From positions 124,001 to 188,000 of the forward strand of contig JAEUMP010000002.1 of assembly GCA_016791445.1 (NCBI GenBank): a stretch of DNA of 64,000 nt. The letters are read 5' to 3'. Every line of letters begins with the position of its first letter. The first letter of the stretch is position 1. The translations under genes were made by a program, and so were the position numbers. The notes under the pieces were generated by a model. It was not told the DNA's origin, made no database searches, and was given only the letters and a program-made list of their open reading frames with translations. The DNA comes from Hyphomonadaceae bacterium (lineage in GTDB: Bacteria; Pseudomonadota; Alphaproteobacteria; Caulobacterales; Aquidulcibacteraceae). Shown here one piece after another: positions 52,848-61,785 of the stretch.

Positions 52848-55621
52848 GCTCTACCTCCTGTGGTCTCCCCGGACGCACGCAACTGTTCATAGAGCGCAAA
52901 CAAGTACTCTACCCGTTCTCGCTCGCTCTCGAAAGGCTTCGCGCGATAGAGGCGATCCACTGTGCGATCATTGGCGCGATGCGCTGCGCGGAGATCGTCG
53001 GGCATCGTGTCTGGATCGTACAAATCCGCGAGCGTCGCGCCGGGATGTGCAGCGCGCGCACCCAGGATGGCTTGGCCGGTGGCGGTGAGTGCCGCTTCGG
53101 TTCTGGCGTCCAAGGCTGGCATCGGGAACGTATTGTAGACGAGGCCGATAGCGTAGCGATAATCACTCTTCAGCCGCCCGCCGACTTGGCGTAACCAGCC
53201 CATGTGCATTGCTGACGTGAGCACAGCGAACATGGGTATTGATGCGTTCTCGACGATCCGAACTAGATTGCTTGGAATGGTCGGCGGCCCCAGCCAGCCG
53301 ATTGGCGCATAGTCGCGGCGTTCGGAGCTGACTTCTGGAATGACCAAGAACGGCGCGGTGGGTATGACCTCGACGTTATATTTCGCCGGTGAATCAGCGA
53401 TGGCGAGCGTGCTTGTTCTTTGACTCCGGCGGCGAAACGCTCTGACGGCTTGCATGCGTTCCACAACGCGGGGTAGTTCGCGCAGCTCGTGGGGTGACGC
53501 ATTCTGCAGGGCCAAAATCCAGCGTCGCCGCCCATTGATGTATTCTTCTGCACCAACATAAGGGCGCATGAACTTCTCTGCGCTTGGCTCCAATCGGAGA
53601 AATTCTTCTCTGGCTGGTTCGTCAAAGATATAGTTTCCATCATCTATGGGCTGCGACCCACTCAGTAGCCGAGGCAGTCCATTGAGCGGGCGTGCAGTCT
53701 CTTCGACGACTAGGTGGCGATCCGCGAGGCCGGCCGCGCTCACAAGGTATGGACTCAAGGCGGGGCAGCGCGTTTCAGCCGGGTCTCTATTGACGTTTAC
53801 GTAGGCGAATAGCCGCTTCTCGTTTGGCTCATCATCCCGTTTGGCGAGGCCGACGATCACCACGTGGACGTGTGCCACGCCGCGCGCATCGGAACCCCAC
53901 GCAAAGGTGCGGTGGGCGAACGCGATTTCGAGGGCGCACCGCTCGAAAATAAGCGGCCAGAGTTGCGCCACCTGTTCCCCTTGGGTGATTGAATTTGTCG
54001 CCACGAAAGCGACGCGGATCGGTTTGTCCGTGCGATTCACATACTCGCCAGCTTTGAGAAACCAGGCTGATACATAGTCCAACGTTCCGCCGGAGCCGCC
54101 CAGTCCCGCGATCCGGCGCACCTGTTCACGCTGCACCTGTGTTTGCATCTTGGCACCGACGAAGGGCGGGTTGCCGAGAATGTAGCTGCAATCTTCCGGC
54201 GCGAGCACGGTGGCCCAATCGGTTTCCAGCGCATCGCCATGATGAATGTGCGGCGCGGACCTTAAGGGTATGCGCGCATAGTTCAGGCCGAACGCGAGGC
54301 TCAGCTCATTGTTCATGATGTGGTCCATCATCCACATCGCAGCGCGTGCGATCTCGGCGGGAAACTCGCCAATCTCGATGCCGTAGAATTTGTCCACGTC
54401 GATGCGTGACAGGCCGGCGGCGCCGGTCCTTTTAAGCTCTTCCTCGCGTCCGGCCAGCAGCTCCTTCAACACCTCAATTTCGAGCCGGCGCAATTCACGG
54501 TACGCGATAATGAGAAAGTTGCCGCAGCCGCACGCCGGATCGAAGAAGCGAAGGCGCCCTAGCTTTTCGTGAAACGTGCGCATGAAGCCGAGCTTGTTCT
54601 GGCGTCGGCGCTGGATCGCTTGAAACTCACTCCAGAGGTCATCCATGAAAAGCGGACCGATGACCTTCAGGATGTTCTTTTCGGTCGTGTAGTGCGCGCC
54701 TTGCGCCCGCCGCTCGCGCGGCTCCATAACGGACTGGAACAGCGAACCGAAGATAGCCGGTGAGATGGGTGACCAATCGAACCGCGCAGCCTCGAGTAAC
54801 GCGGTGCGCATTTCTCGGTTGAAGTGAGGAATGCGGGTTGCCCCAGCGAACAGCTCGCCATTGACATAGGGAAAGGCGGCGAGGTCTTCGTCCAGGTTAT
54901 TGAAGCGCGCATCTTCGGGCGTGTTGAGTGTTTGGAAGAGTTCCGAGAGCTTGCCACCGAGATCGCGACCATCTTCGGCGCTGCGCTGCTCGATGAAGTC
55001 CAAGAATAGATTGCGTGGCTCGAATACGCCGGTGTCATCGGCAAATAGGCAAAACACGATGCGGACGAGGAAGCGCTCAAGATCGTGCCCGGTAAAACCC
55101 GACGCCTCCAGCGCGTCGTGGAGCTTGCCGACTAGTTCGGCCGCGGCAATGTTGACCGGGTCTTGATCCTTGAAGGCGTGGCGCTTGGCGCCCAGCACGA
55201 AGCCGAATTTGTCGATATGCTTAGGCAGATCGGTGAGCGGGAAGGATACTGTCTCGCCGGTGTCGAGGTCTTTCAGATCGAAGGTTTGGAAGTCGCAAGC
55301 GAGGATGTAGCGCGGGCGTTCGGCTTCGTGGATGGCGAGGAAATAATCCTCTGCCTGCACATGCGCCTTGGCGAGGTCGCGGCCGGCGCTCTTTTGCTCG
55401 ACCAACAGCACCTTGGGCATGAAAAGGTCGATGAAGCCCGACGTGTTGTCCAGCCTCTCAACGCGCTTCTCATAGACCGCCACCGAGCGGCGCTTGATCC
55501 CGAAGATCGCGAAGAAGTCGTTGTAGAAGCTCTGCGTCTCGCCCTTTTCATAGCCAGCGTCGCGCCATTCGCGGGCGAACGCCGCCGCGCTGGCGCGCAT
55601 TTCGTTCCAAGTGAGACGCAA
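52844..55621 (-). CDS. MmeI-family (Type IIL) restriction-modification enzyme
   Basis: The 925-residue single-chain enzyme combines cleavage and methylation. The N-terminal nuclease has D65-x9-E75-Q-K77 (PD-ExK). A helical spacer follows, then an adenine methyltransferase with motif I DPACGCGNF (361-369) and motif IV NPPF (484-487), a target-recognition region from about 600 to 800 (FVGAEEYINGRRRWIL) and a C-terminal helical part. Length and order match MmeI (about 919 residues). TTG 55621 is the start: the family homology begins at LTWNEMRAS and a GGGGGG site precedes it. The target sequence cannot be read from sequence. Confidence 0.93.
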   Translation of the reverse strand: MRLTWNEMRASAAAFAREWRDAGYEKGETQSFYNDFFAIFGIKRRSVAVYEKRVERLDNTSGFIDLFMPKVLLVEQKSAGRDLAKAHVQAEDYFLAIHEAERPRYILACDFQTFDLKDLDTGETVSFPLTDLPKHIDKFGFVLGAKRHAFKDQDPVNIAAAELVGKLHDALEASGFTGHDLERFLVRIVFCLFADDTGVFEPRNLFLDFIEQRSAEDGRDLGGKLSELFQTLNTPEDARFNNLDEDLAAFPYVNGELFAGATRIPHFNREMRTALLEAARFDWSPISPAIFGSLFQSVMEPRERRAQGAHYTTEKNILKVIGPLFMDDLWSEFQAIQRRRQNKLGFMRTFHEKLGRLRFFDPACGCGNFLIIAYRELRRLEIEVLKELLAGREEELKRTGAAGLSRIDVDKFYGIEIGEFPAEIARAAMWMMDHIMNNELSLAFGLNYARIPLRSAPHIHHGDALETDWATVLAPEDCSYILGNPPFVGAKMQTQVQREQVRRIAGLGGSGGTLDYVSAWFLKAGEYVNRTDKPIRVAFVATNSITQGEQVAQLWPLIFERCALEIAFAHRTFAWGSDARGVAHVHVVIVGLAKRDDEPNEKRLFAYVNVNRDPAETRCPALSPYLVSAAGLADRHLVVEETARPLNGLPRLLSGSQPIDDGNYIFDEPAREEFLRLEPSAEKFMRPYVGAEEYINGRRRWILALQNASPHELRELPRVVERMQAVRAFRRRSQRTSTLAIADSPAKYNVEVIPTAPFLVIPEVSSERRDYAPIGWLGPPTIPSNLVRIVENASIPMFAVLTSAMHMGWLRQVGGRLKSDYRYAIGLVYNTFPMPALDARTEAALTATGQAILGARAAHPGATLADLYDPDTMPDDLRAAHRANDRTVDRLYRAKPFESERERVEYLFALYEQLRASGETTGGRA

Positions 55622-55951
55622 GACACCCCCCGACGATCAGGAGGTTATTGCCCTTGAACGGCTCTGCAGCAAGCAAGGACGGGATCCGTAGTGTTGCCTC
55701 TTTTGGTCGTCGCCGTTCGTGACTGAATGGCGCGTCTTCACTCGCTAATTGTGTGTAGGGGCCTGGATAGGCGGCAAGGGGCGCCCGCAACGCTTGTCGG
55801 GCATGACTGTTAGGCGGACACCCCAAGTCGGGTGAAACCGGCGCATTTAAGGGTCTTTCGCGCCGTGAAACCGCTCCCGCTGCTACCTATACGTTACCTG
55901 GAGTGACGAAAACGGGCGGGCGTGCTCTTGAAAAGAGCCAGAATACCTTGG
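55622..55951. other. Non-coding end of the element
   Basis: No gene is supported here. It contains the leader of the R-M gene and TGCTACCT (55881-55888), a likely integrase arm site, followed by a related GTTACCT at about 55893. Confidence 0.6.
55881..55888 (+). promoter_or_regulatory. Candidate integrase arm site
   Basis: TGCTACCT repeats the octamer found at 47346-47353 and, inverted, at 47225-47232. Confidence 0.4.
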
Positions 55952-56003
55952 GCCCCATGGTGCCGCCAGAGGGACTCGAACCCCCGACCCCCTGATTACA
56001 AAT
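55952..56003. repeat. Right attachment site within tRNA-Thr
   Basis: The exact 52-bp repeat of 47151-47202 covers the tRNA 3' half to the anticodon arm plus 6 flanking bases. The element therefore supplies the 3' part of the working tRNA. Confidence 0.92.
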
Positions 56004-56033
56004 CAGGTGCTCTACCAGCTGAGCTATGGCGGC
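55958..56033 (-). tRNA. tRNA-Thr (UGU)
   Basis: The 76-nt cloverleaf has acceptor GCCGCCA/TGGCGGC, anticodon arm CCTGA-TTTGTAA-TCAGG with anticodon TGT (55998-56000) and an encoded ACCA end. It is the integration target of the mobile element. Confidence 0.96.
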
Positions 56034-56118
56034 TGACCGGTGGGAATTCCTCTAGGCGCCGGTTTCCGGCTCGGCAAGCACCGTCTATAAGCCCGGCCTT
56101 CGTAGGGAGCAGCGTGGC

Positions 56119-56826
56119 ATGGACCGTCGCATACTCGGGCGGATCTACCGGCGCCTGATCCACAAATACTTCGTCGCCGACCTGATGCTCGATCTGCGCA
56201 TCGACGCCAAGCGCGACACGGTCAACTACATCACGCCGCACCTGAAGACCGCGATGCTCTTCGCGGACCGCTATGCGCTGCTGAGCTATGCGGTGGAACA
56301 GGCGCAGGCGACGACGCCCGACGGCCTCGTCTGCGAGTTCGGCGTGGCGGGCGGCAAGACGCTGCGCCACATCGCCGGGCTCTGGGGCAAGCCGGTGCAC
56401 GGCTTCGACAGCTTCGAGGGCCTGCCGGAGGACTGGACGGGGACCGCAGAGCAGGCCGGGCGTTTCGACCTGAAGGGCAAATTGCCGAGGCTGCCGGAGA
56501 ACGCCACGCTCCACGTCGGCTGGTTCGAGCGGTCCCTCCCGCCCTTTCTGGCCAAGCACGAGGGTTACGCAGCGCTGCTGCACCTCGATGCCGATCTCTA
56601 TTCCTCGACCAAGACCGTGCTCGACGCCTTCAAGGATCGTATCCGGCCGGGGACGGTTCTCGTCTTCGACGAGTATTACAACTACCCGAACTGGCGGGAG
56701 CACGAGTTCAGGGCCTTCCAGGAATTCATCGCCGAGACGGGCATGGCCTACAAGTATATCGGCTTCTCGACGCTGCAGGGACAGGCTGCGGTTCAGATCG
56801 TTGAAAAGGTTCCGGCTTCGGCCTGA
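56119..56826 (+). CDS. TylF/MycF-type class I methyltransferase
   Basis: The 235-residue SAM-dependent enzyme has CEFGVAGGKTLRHIAGLW (motif I), HGFDSFEGLPEDW, LLHLDADLYSSTKTVLD and VLVFDEYYNYPNWREHEF (metal and acidic residues). The family methylates sugars and related small molecules; the substrate is unknown here. It stands alone after the tRNA. Confidence 0.88.
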   Translation: MDRRILGRIYRRLIHKYFVADLMLDLRIDAKRDTVNYITPHLKTAMLFADRYALLSYAVEQAQATTPDGLVCEFGVAGGKTLRHIAGLWGKPVHGFDSFEGLPEDWTGTAEQAGRFDLKGKLPRLPENATLHVGWFERSLPPFLAKHEGYAALLHLDADLYSSTKTVLDAFKDRIRPGTVLVFDEYYNYPNWREHEFRAFQEFIAETGMAYKYIGFSTLQGQAAVQIVEKVPASA

Positions 56827-56909
56827 TCGGGCCGGCAGGACTGGTTTCCGGTCTCGCCCGGGGGGCGGGGGTCTGTTAACCACGTTGCGATCGGGGAGGT
56901 CTCGCACGC

Positions 56910-58223
56910 ATGGCCGGGTTGCGGCGTCGTACACTGGAGCAGCGTCTGTTCAGCGGGGGGCCCAAGCGCATCCTCTCGCTGGATGGCGGCGGCGTGCGCG
57001 GCATCCTGGCGGCGGGCATCCTTCAGGAGGTGGAGCGGCGGCTGGCCTTGCGCAGCGGGCGCGCGGATTTCCGGCTCTGCGAATATTTCGACCTCATCGG
57101 CGGGACATCCACCGGCTCGATCCTCGCGGCCGGCCTCGCCATGGGCAAAACGGCGGCCGAATGCGCCGAGCTCTATCGCGAGATCGCGCCGGACGTCTTC
57201 AGCGGCAAGGGCAAGGCGGCGGGCATCCGTCGGCCCCGGTTCAGTGCGGTGAAACTGGAAAACGCACTCGCGCGGGCGCTAGGCGATCACGAACTGTCTT
57301 CGAAGGAACTGAAGACGGGGCTCGCCATCTTCGCCAAGCGCGTCGACACCGGCTCGGCGTGGACGCTGACGAACAATCCGCGGTCGAAATTCTGGGAAGG
57401 CTCCGCACTCGGCGCTGCGCCGAACAAGCGGCTGGTGGTGCGCAAGCTCGTGCAGGCGAGCGCGGCGGCGCCGACATTCTTCGATGAGGTGCGCCTCACG
57501 CTCGATCAGGACGGCGCGCTCGTCGAGAACGCCGAGGGCCTCTTCGTCGATGGCGCGATCGCGGGGCTCAACAATCCGAGCGTTCAGCTCCTCAAGGTGG
57601 CGACGCTGAAGAGCTACGGCTTCGAGTGGCCCTCCGGCGAAGACCAGCTGACGATGCTCTCCATCGGCACCGGCTACTGGCGTCCGCGCATCGATGCGAA
57701 AACCTTTGGCGCGTCGCCGCTCGAGGATCTTGCGCCGACCGCAGCCCGCGCGATCGAGGCGCTCAAGACGATGATCCACGATACATCGGTCAATGCGGTG
57801 TCGACGATGCAGGCGCTCGCGCGCTCGCCGCGTCCGTGGCGCATCGACAGCGAGATCGAGGACATGCAGATGGACCACCTCTCGCCGTTCCCGTTGCTCG
57901 GGTTTCAGCGGATGGATGTCGGGCTCGACGTGGCGGCGCTGAAGACGCTGGATTTCGATCTGAGCGAACAGGACGTCATGCGTATGCGCGAACTTGCGAC
58001 AGACGATGACGACACGCTGCAGCGTCTCCATGAAATCGGGCTGCGCGCGGGGCAGTCCTATTTCCGCAACGAGCCGGGCCGGGAGCAGAAGGACTGGGAG
58101 AGCCTCATCCTGCCGCCGCGTTTCGATCCGGAATTCTTCGCGGAAAAGCCGGCAGGGATGCCGAAGACACGACTTGACGCCATGGGGCGTCTGTTCGAGC
58201 GCCGCCCGCCGCCTGGCGAATGA
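56910..58223 (+). CDS. Patatin-like phospholipase
   Basis: The 437-residue protein has oxyanion GGGVRG (26-31), catalytic S67 in GTSTG (65-69) and D214 in DGA (LFVDGAIAG), a complete Ser-Asp dyad. A C-terminal extension of about 180 residues follows. Patatins cut acyl chains from lipids. Nearby cyclic-nucleotide signalling genes that would make it a defence effector are absent. Confidence 0.9.
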   Translation: MAGLRRRTLEQRLFSGGPKRILSLDGGGVRGILAAGILQEVERRLALRSGRADFRLCEYFDLIGGTSTGSILAAGLAMGKTAAECAELYREIAPDVFSGKGKAAGIRRPRFSAVKLENALARALGDHELSSKELKTGLAIFAKRVDTGSAWTLTNNPRSKFWEGSALGAAPNKRLVVRKLVQASAAAPTFFDEVRLTLDQDGALVENAEGLFVDGAIAGLNNPSVQLLKVATLKSYGFEWPSGEDQLTMLSIGTGYWRPRIDAKTFGASPLEDLAPTAARAIEALKTMIHDTSVNAVSTMQALARSPRPWRIDSEIEDMQMDHLSPFPLLGFQRMDVGLDVAALKTLDFDLSEQDVMRMRELATDDDDTLQRLHEIGLRAGQSYFRNEPGREQKDWESLILPPRFDPEFFAEKPAGMPKTRLDAMGRLFERRPPPGE

Positions 58224-58272
58224 TCCGCAGGCAAGACCTGACCGCCGCCGCCGACTGTTGAAGGGAACGACG

Positions 58273-59745
58273 ATGAGCTTCTGGGAAAATCTGTTCGCCG
58301 CCATCTTCGGCCGCCGTCGCCCGGCTTCACCCCCGCCGCCGCCGGCACGGCCGACGCCTGCGCCGGCCCCGACTCCCGTGCCGCCGCCTGTGGCGCAACC
58401 CGCGCCGGTCCCGCCGCCGCCAGCCGCCCCGCCGCCGGCCGCACCGCCGCCGGCCCCGCCGCCAGTTTCACCGCCAGCGGCGCCGCCGCCCCCACCGGTC
58501 GCGCCGCCCGTTGCGCCACCGCCGCCAGCGGCGCCGACCACGCTCTCGCTCGCTTCGCTGCGTCAGACCGATACGGCGAAGGTCTCGCCGCAGCAGATCG
58601 ATTCCGTCGGTCAGGCGCTCGGCGCGCCGCCTGCGACGATCCGCGCCGTGATCCAACTGGAGTCGGGCGGCTCCGGTTTCGCTGCCGACGGACGTCCGAT
58701 CATCCTTTTCGAGCCGACGATCTTCTCCCGCCTCACGGGTGGGCGGTTCGATGCGTCGCATCCGTTGCTGTCGCAACCGGATGTCAGGCGCGCCGATCTC
58801 GGTCGCACACAAGCCGAACGCTGGACGCGACTTGAACAGGCCTATGCGCTTGACGGCCCGGCCGCATTGAAGGCGACCAGCTGGGGCCTCTTCCAGACAG
58901 CTGGGCTGCATCACCAGTCGGCGGGTCACCCGACGGTGGAAGGGTTCGTTGCGGACGTGTCGAAATCGGAGTCCCGCCAGCTTGCGGCGTTCCAGAACGT
59001 GCTGCAATCGCGCCAGCTCATCGACGAACTTCAGAACCGTGACTGGGAAGGGTTCGCGCGCATCTATGACGGCGAGGACAATCCCGTCCGCTACGGCGCG
59101 TTGCTCGAACAGGCCTATGCCGCCGTCGTCGCGAAGATGGATCCGTTCCTCGCAGCCCTCGTCGCGACGGACCGGACCCGTCTCGGCATGACGCACTTCG
59201 AAGCCTCCGCGCGCCGTCTCGGTTGCGAGGTCGCCGCCGTGCGCGCGGTGGTGAAGGTGGAAAGCGGATCGGCGGGATTCGGGACGGATGGTCGCCCGAT
59301 CATTCTGTTCGAACCGCACATCTTCTCGCGTCTCACCCAGCGCCGCTATGACGCGAGCCACCCCGACATCAGCTACGGGTCCTGGGGCGCCAAGCCCTAT
59401 CCGAAGACGCAAGCTGATCGCTGGGCGCAGATGAACAAGGCGTTCGCCCTCGACGGCGAAGCGGCGGTGGCGTCGGCCAGCTGGGGCCTCTTCCAGATCA
59501 TGGGCATGAACTTCGCCAAGTGCGGGTTTTCCTCGGCGATGGCTTTCGTGGAGGACATGGCGAAATCCGAAGAGCGCCAGCTCGTGGCGTTCGAGGCCTT
59601 CGTCCGGTCGAGCGACCTCGTCGACGAGCTGCAGCGCCTCGACTGGGAAGGCTTTGCGCGCGTCTACAACGGGCCAGGACAGGTGGAGAAGTACGGCCGC
59701 TTGCTCCGCGAGGCCTATGCCGGCTTCAAGCCGCCGACCTCCTAA
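58273..59745 (+). CDS. Tandem N-acetylmuramidase with proline-rich linker
   Basis: The 490-residue protein has a short N-terminus (MSFWENLFAAIFGRRR), a Pro/Ala-rich linker at 19-88, and two copies of an N-acetylmuramidase (PF11860-like) domain at about 95-290 and 300-488. E130 (VIQLESGG) and E330 (VVKVESGS) are the expected catalytic residues, both followed by GRPIILFEP and ASWGLFQ/TSWGLFQ. No signal peptide is seen, so export would need a holin or another route. It resembles phage-derived endolysins. Confidence 0.87.
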   Translation: MSFWENLFAAIFGRRRPASPPPPPARPTPAPAPTPVPPPVAQPAPVPPPPAAPPPAAPPPAPPPVSPPAAPPPPPVAPPVAPPPPAAPTTLSLASLRQTDTAKVSPQQIDSVGQALGAPPATIRAVIQLESGGSGFAADGRPIILFEPTIFSRLTGGRFDASHPLLSQPDVRRADLGRTQAERWTRLEQAYALDGPAALKATSWGLFQTAGLHHQSAGHPTVEGFVADVSKSESRQLAAFQNVLQSRQLIDELQNRDWEGFARIYDGEDNPVRYGALLEQAYAAVVAKMDPFLAALVATDRTRLGMTHFEASARRLGCEVAAVRAVVKVESGSAGFGTDGRPIILFEPHIFSRLTQRRYDASHPDISYGSWGAKPYPKTQADRWAQMNKAFALDGEAAVASASWGLFQIMGMNFAKCGFSSAMAFVEDMAKSEERQLVAFEAFVRSSDLVDELQRLDWEGFARVYNGPGQVEKYGRLLREAYAGFKPPTS

Positions 59746-59758
59746 GCCTGCGCGCTTG

Positions 59759-59788
59759 GAGACCGTTGCCAGCACTGGCGGCGGTCTC
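59759..59788 (+). terminator. Hairpin after the muramidase gene
   Basis: GAGACCG/CGGTCTC (59759-59765 with 59782-59788) has an inner GCCAG/CTGGC pairing. It has no T run. Confidence 0.45.
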
Positions 59789-59817
59789 TAGCGTCCGCCG
59801 TCAGCGGAGGGCCTCGT

Positions 59818-61149
59818 TTGCCGTACTATGATTTCGAGAATGCGCGGTCGATCGGCGCGATCGTTCTCATCCTGTTGCTGTGCTGGGCGTTGTCGGAAGA
59901 CCGGCGACGCTTTCCCTGGGCGATGATGGCGGGCGCGATCGCCGTTCAGGCGACCCTTGTGCTGCTGCTGTTCGCGATCCCGAATTCGAAAGCCGCACTC
60001 GATGGCGTGAACGGGGTCGTGGGCGGACTTGCGTCGGCGACGAACCGAGGCACGCAATTCGTGTTCAGCTATCTCGGCGGTGGAGAATCGCCCTATGCGC
60101 TGAGCAATCCCGACGCGCCGCCGCCCTTCATTTTCGGCTTCCAGGTGCTGCCGCTGATCCTCGTGATCTCGGCGCTCTCGGCGCTTCTGTGGCACTGGGG
60201 CATCCTGAAACTCGTCATCCGCGGTTTCGGCTTCGTGTTCGAAAAGACGATGGGACTCGGCGGCGCGTCCGCCACCGCGACGGCGTCGAACATCTTCATG
60301 GGCATGGTGGAGAGCCCGATCGTCATCAAGGCATATCTCGATAAGCTGACGCGCTCGGAACTTTTCCTTTTGATGGTGGTGGGCCTTGCGACTGTCGCCG
60401 GCTCCACGATGGTGGCGTACGCGCTGATCCTCGCGCCGACTTTGCCGAACGCCGCTGGACACGTGCTTGTCGCGTCGATCATCTCGGCGCCGGCGGGAAT
60501 CCTTCTCGCGCGTACGATCATTCCGGAAAAGGCGGGCGTCGCAGCGGGCGGCGTCGATTACACGTCGGAACTGAAGTACGACTCCGCGATGGACGCGATC
60601 ACGAAGGGTGTCCAGGACGGCTTCATGGTCATCGTCAACGTGGCGGCGATGCTCATCGTGTTCGTTGCGTTCGTCTGGATCATCAACGGCATACTGCCGA
60701 CGGCGCTCGGGCCGGTGGCGATGCTGCTAAATCCGCTGCTGCCGGAGAGCCTCGACATCTACCCTGATCGCGCCACGCTGCAGGTCATCTTCGGTTATGT
60801 GTTCGCGCCTCTCGCGTGGATCATCGGCATTCCCGCGCAGGAGGCGCACGCAGCGGGATCGCTCCTGGGTGTGAAGCTCTTCCTTACGGAATTCATCGCA
60901 TTCATCGAACTTGGCATGACGCCCGAAGGCGTCATCTCGGACCGGTCGCGCATGATCATGACCTATGCGCTGTGCGGCTTCGCCAACGTCGCGTCGATCG
61001 GCATCATGGTCGGCGGATTGACGACGCTGATGCCGGGACGGCGGCCGGAGATTCTCGGACTTGCCTGGAAGGCGCTGGCGCCGGGCTTCCTCGCAACATG
61101 CATGTCGGCAGCGGTCGTCGCGGCGCTGCCGCGCGCCATGTTCGGCTGA
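59818..61149 (+). CDS. Concentrative nucleoside transporter (NupC/CNT family)
   Basis: The 443-residue membrane protein has about ten segments. Family motifs are GLGGASATATASNIFMGMVESP and SELFLLMVVGLATVAGSTMVAYA, and IGIPAQEAHAAGSLLGVK with FIAFIELGM near the C-terminus. It takes up nucleosides with sodium or protons. TTG 59818 is the start, with GGAGG seven bases upstream. Confidence 0.93.
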   Translation: MPYYDFENARSIGAIVLILLLCWALSEDRRRFPWAMMAGAIAVQATLVLLLFAIPNSKAALDGVNGVVGGLASATNRGTQFVFSYLGGGESPYALSNPDAPPPFIFGFQVLPLILVISALSALLWHWGILKLVIRGFGFVFEKTMGLGGASATATASNIFMGMVESPIVIKAYLDKLTRSELFLLMVVGLATVAGSTMVAYALILAPTLPNAAGHVLVASIISAPAGILLARTIIPEKAGVAAGGVDYTSELKYDSAMDAITKGVQDGFMVIVNVAAMLIVFVAFVWIINGILPTALGPVAMLLNPLLPESLDIYPDRATLQVIFGYVFAPLAWIIGIPAQEAHAAGSLLGVKLFLTEFIAFIELGMTPEGVISDRSRMIMTYALCGFANVASIGIMVGGLTTLMPGRRPEILGLAWKALAPGFLATCMSAAVVAALPRAMFG

Positions 61150-61158
61150 GACGGACCC

Positions 61159-61779
61159 ATGAAACTCTACACCGCACCCTACGCGCCCAACCCGCGCCGT
61201 GTGACGATGTTCATCGCGGAAAAAGGCATATCGGGCATCGAGGTGATCTCGCTCAATCTCGCAGAGGGCGAGCATCGGACGCCGGCTTTCAAGGCCATGA
61301 GCCCGCTCTCGCAGATCCCGACGCTCGATCTCGGCGACGGCCGGACACTCACCGAGAGCCGCGCCATCTGCACCTATCTCGAAGGCGTCTACCCCGATCC
61401 CCCGCTCATGGGGCGCGACGCATTTGAGCGGGCGGAGATCGAAATGTGGGACCGCCGCGTCGAACTGATGCTCTCCATGCCGCTGATGATGTGGATGCGG
61501 CACGGTCTGCCGGTGATGGCGCGCCTTGAGAAGAACCAGAATGCGGGCGTCGCTGAGTCCAACCACCAGACGGCCATGCGGATGGCCAAGTGGTTCGACG
61601 CGCAGCTCGCCGATCGCGAATTCATCGCCGGCGACCGATTGAGCATCGCCGATCTCACGGCGCTCGCGGGCATCGACTTCGCGCGCATGGCCAAATGGCG
61701 CCCGGACGAGACGACGCCGCACCTGAAGCGCTGGCGCGACATGATGGGCGAGCGTCCGGCGGGCAAGATCGCGCCGTAA
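61159..61779 (+). CDS. Glutathione S-transferase family protein
   Basis: The 206-residue protein has a thioredoxin-like N-terminal domain (MKLYTAPYAPNPRRVTMFIAE, with cis-Pro QIPTLDL and TESRAICTYLE). The C-terminal domain is helical (DRLSIADLTALAGIDFARM). The catalytic residue is not clear. It lies 10 bp after the transporter gene and 6 bp before the aldolase-like gene, probably one operon. Confidence 0.88.
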   Translation: MKLYTAPYAPNPRRVTMFIAEKGISGIEVISLNLAEGEHRTPAFKAMSPLSQIPTLDLGDGRTLTESRAICTYLEGVYPDPPLMGRDAFERAEIEMWDRRVELMLSMPLMMWMRHGLPVMARLEKNQNAGVAESNHQTAMRMAKWFDAQLADREFIAGDRLSIADLTALAGIDFARMAKWRPDETTPHLKRWRDMMGERPAGKIAP

Positions 61780-61785
61780 CGCGCC

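Larger units (their letters stand above)
47151..56003. mobile_element. tRNA-Thr integrative element carrying an MmeI-type R-M gene
   Basis: 52-bp direct repeats (47151-47202 and 55952-56003) bound the element. A tyrosine integrase gene lies just inside the left end; then come an AlpA-like HTH gene, small genes, a RepA-like ATPase gene, and a restriction-modification module on the other strand. The repeats lie at the 3' half of tRNA-Thr, a usual target of tyrosine integrases, and the right copy restores a complete tRNA. The element is about 8.8 kb. No capsid, portal or conjugation genes are seen. Confidence 0.92.

Noticed and set aside
56910-58223. Patatin as a CBASS-type defence effector
   Set aside because: No cyclic-nucleotide synthase or ubiquitin-like accessory gene is adjacent, and the gene lies outside the mobile element.
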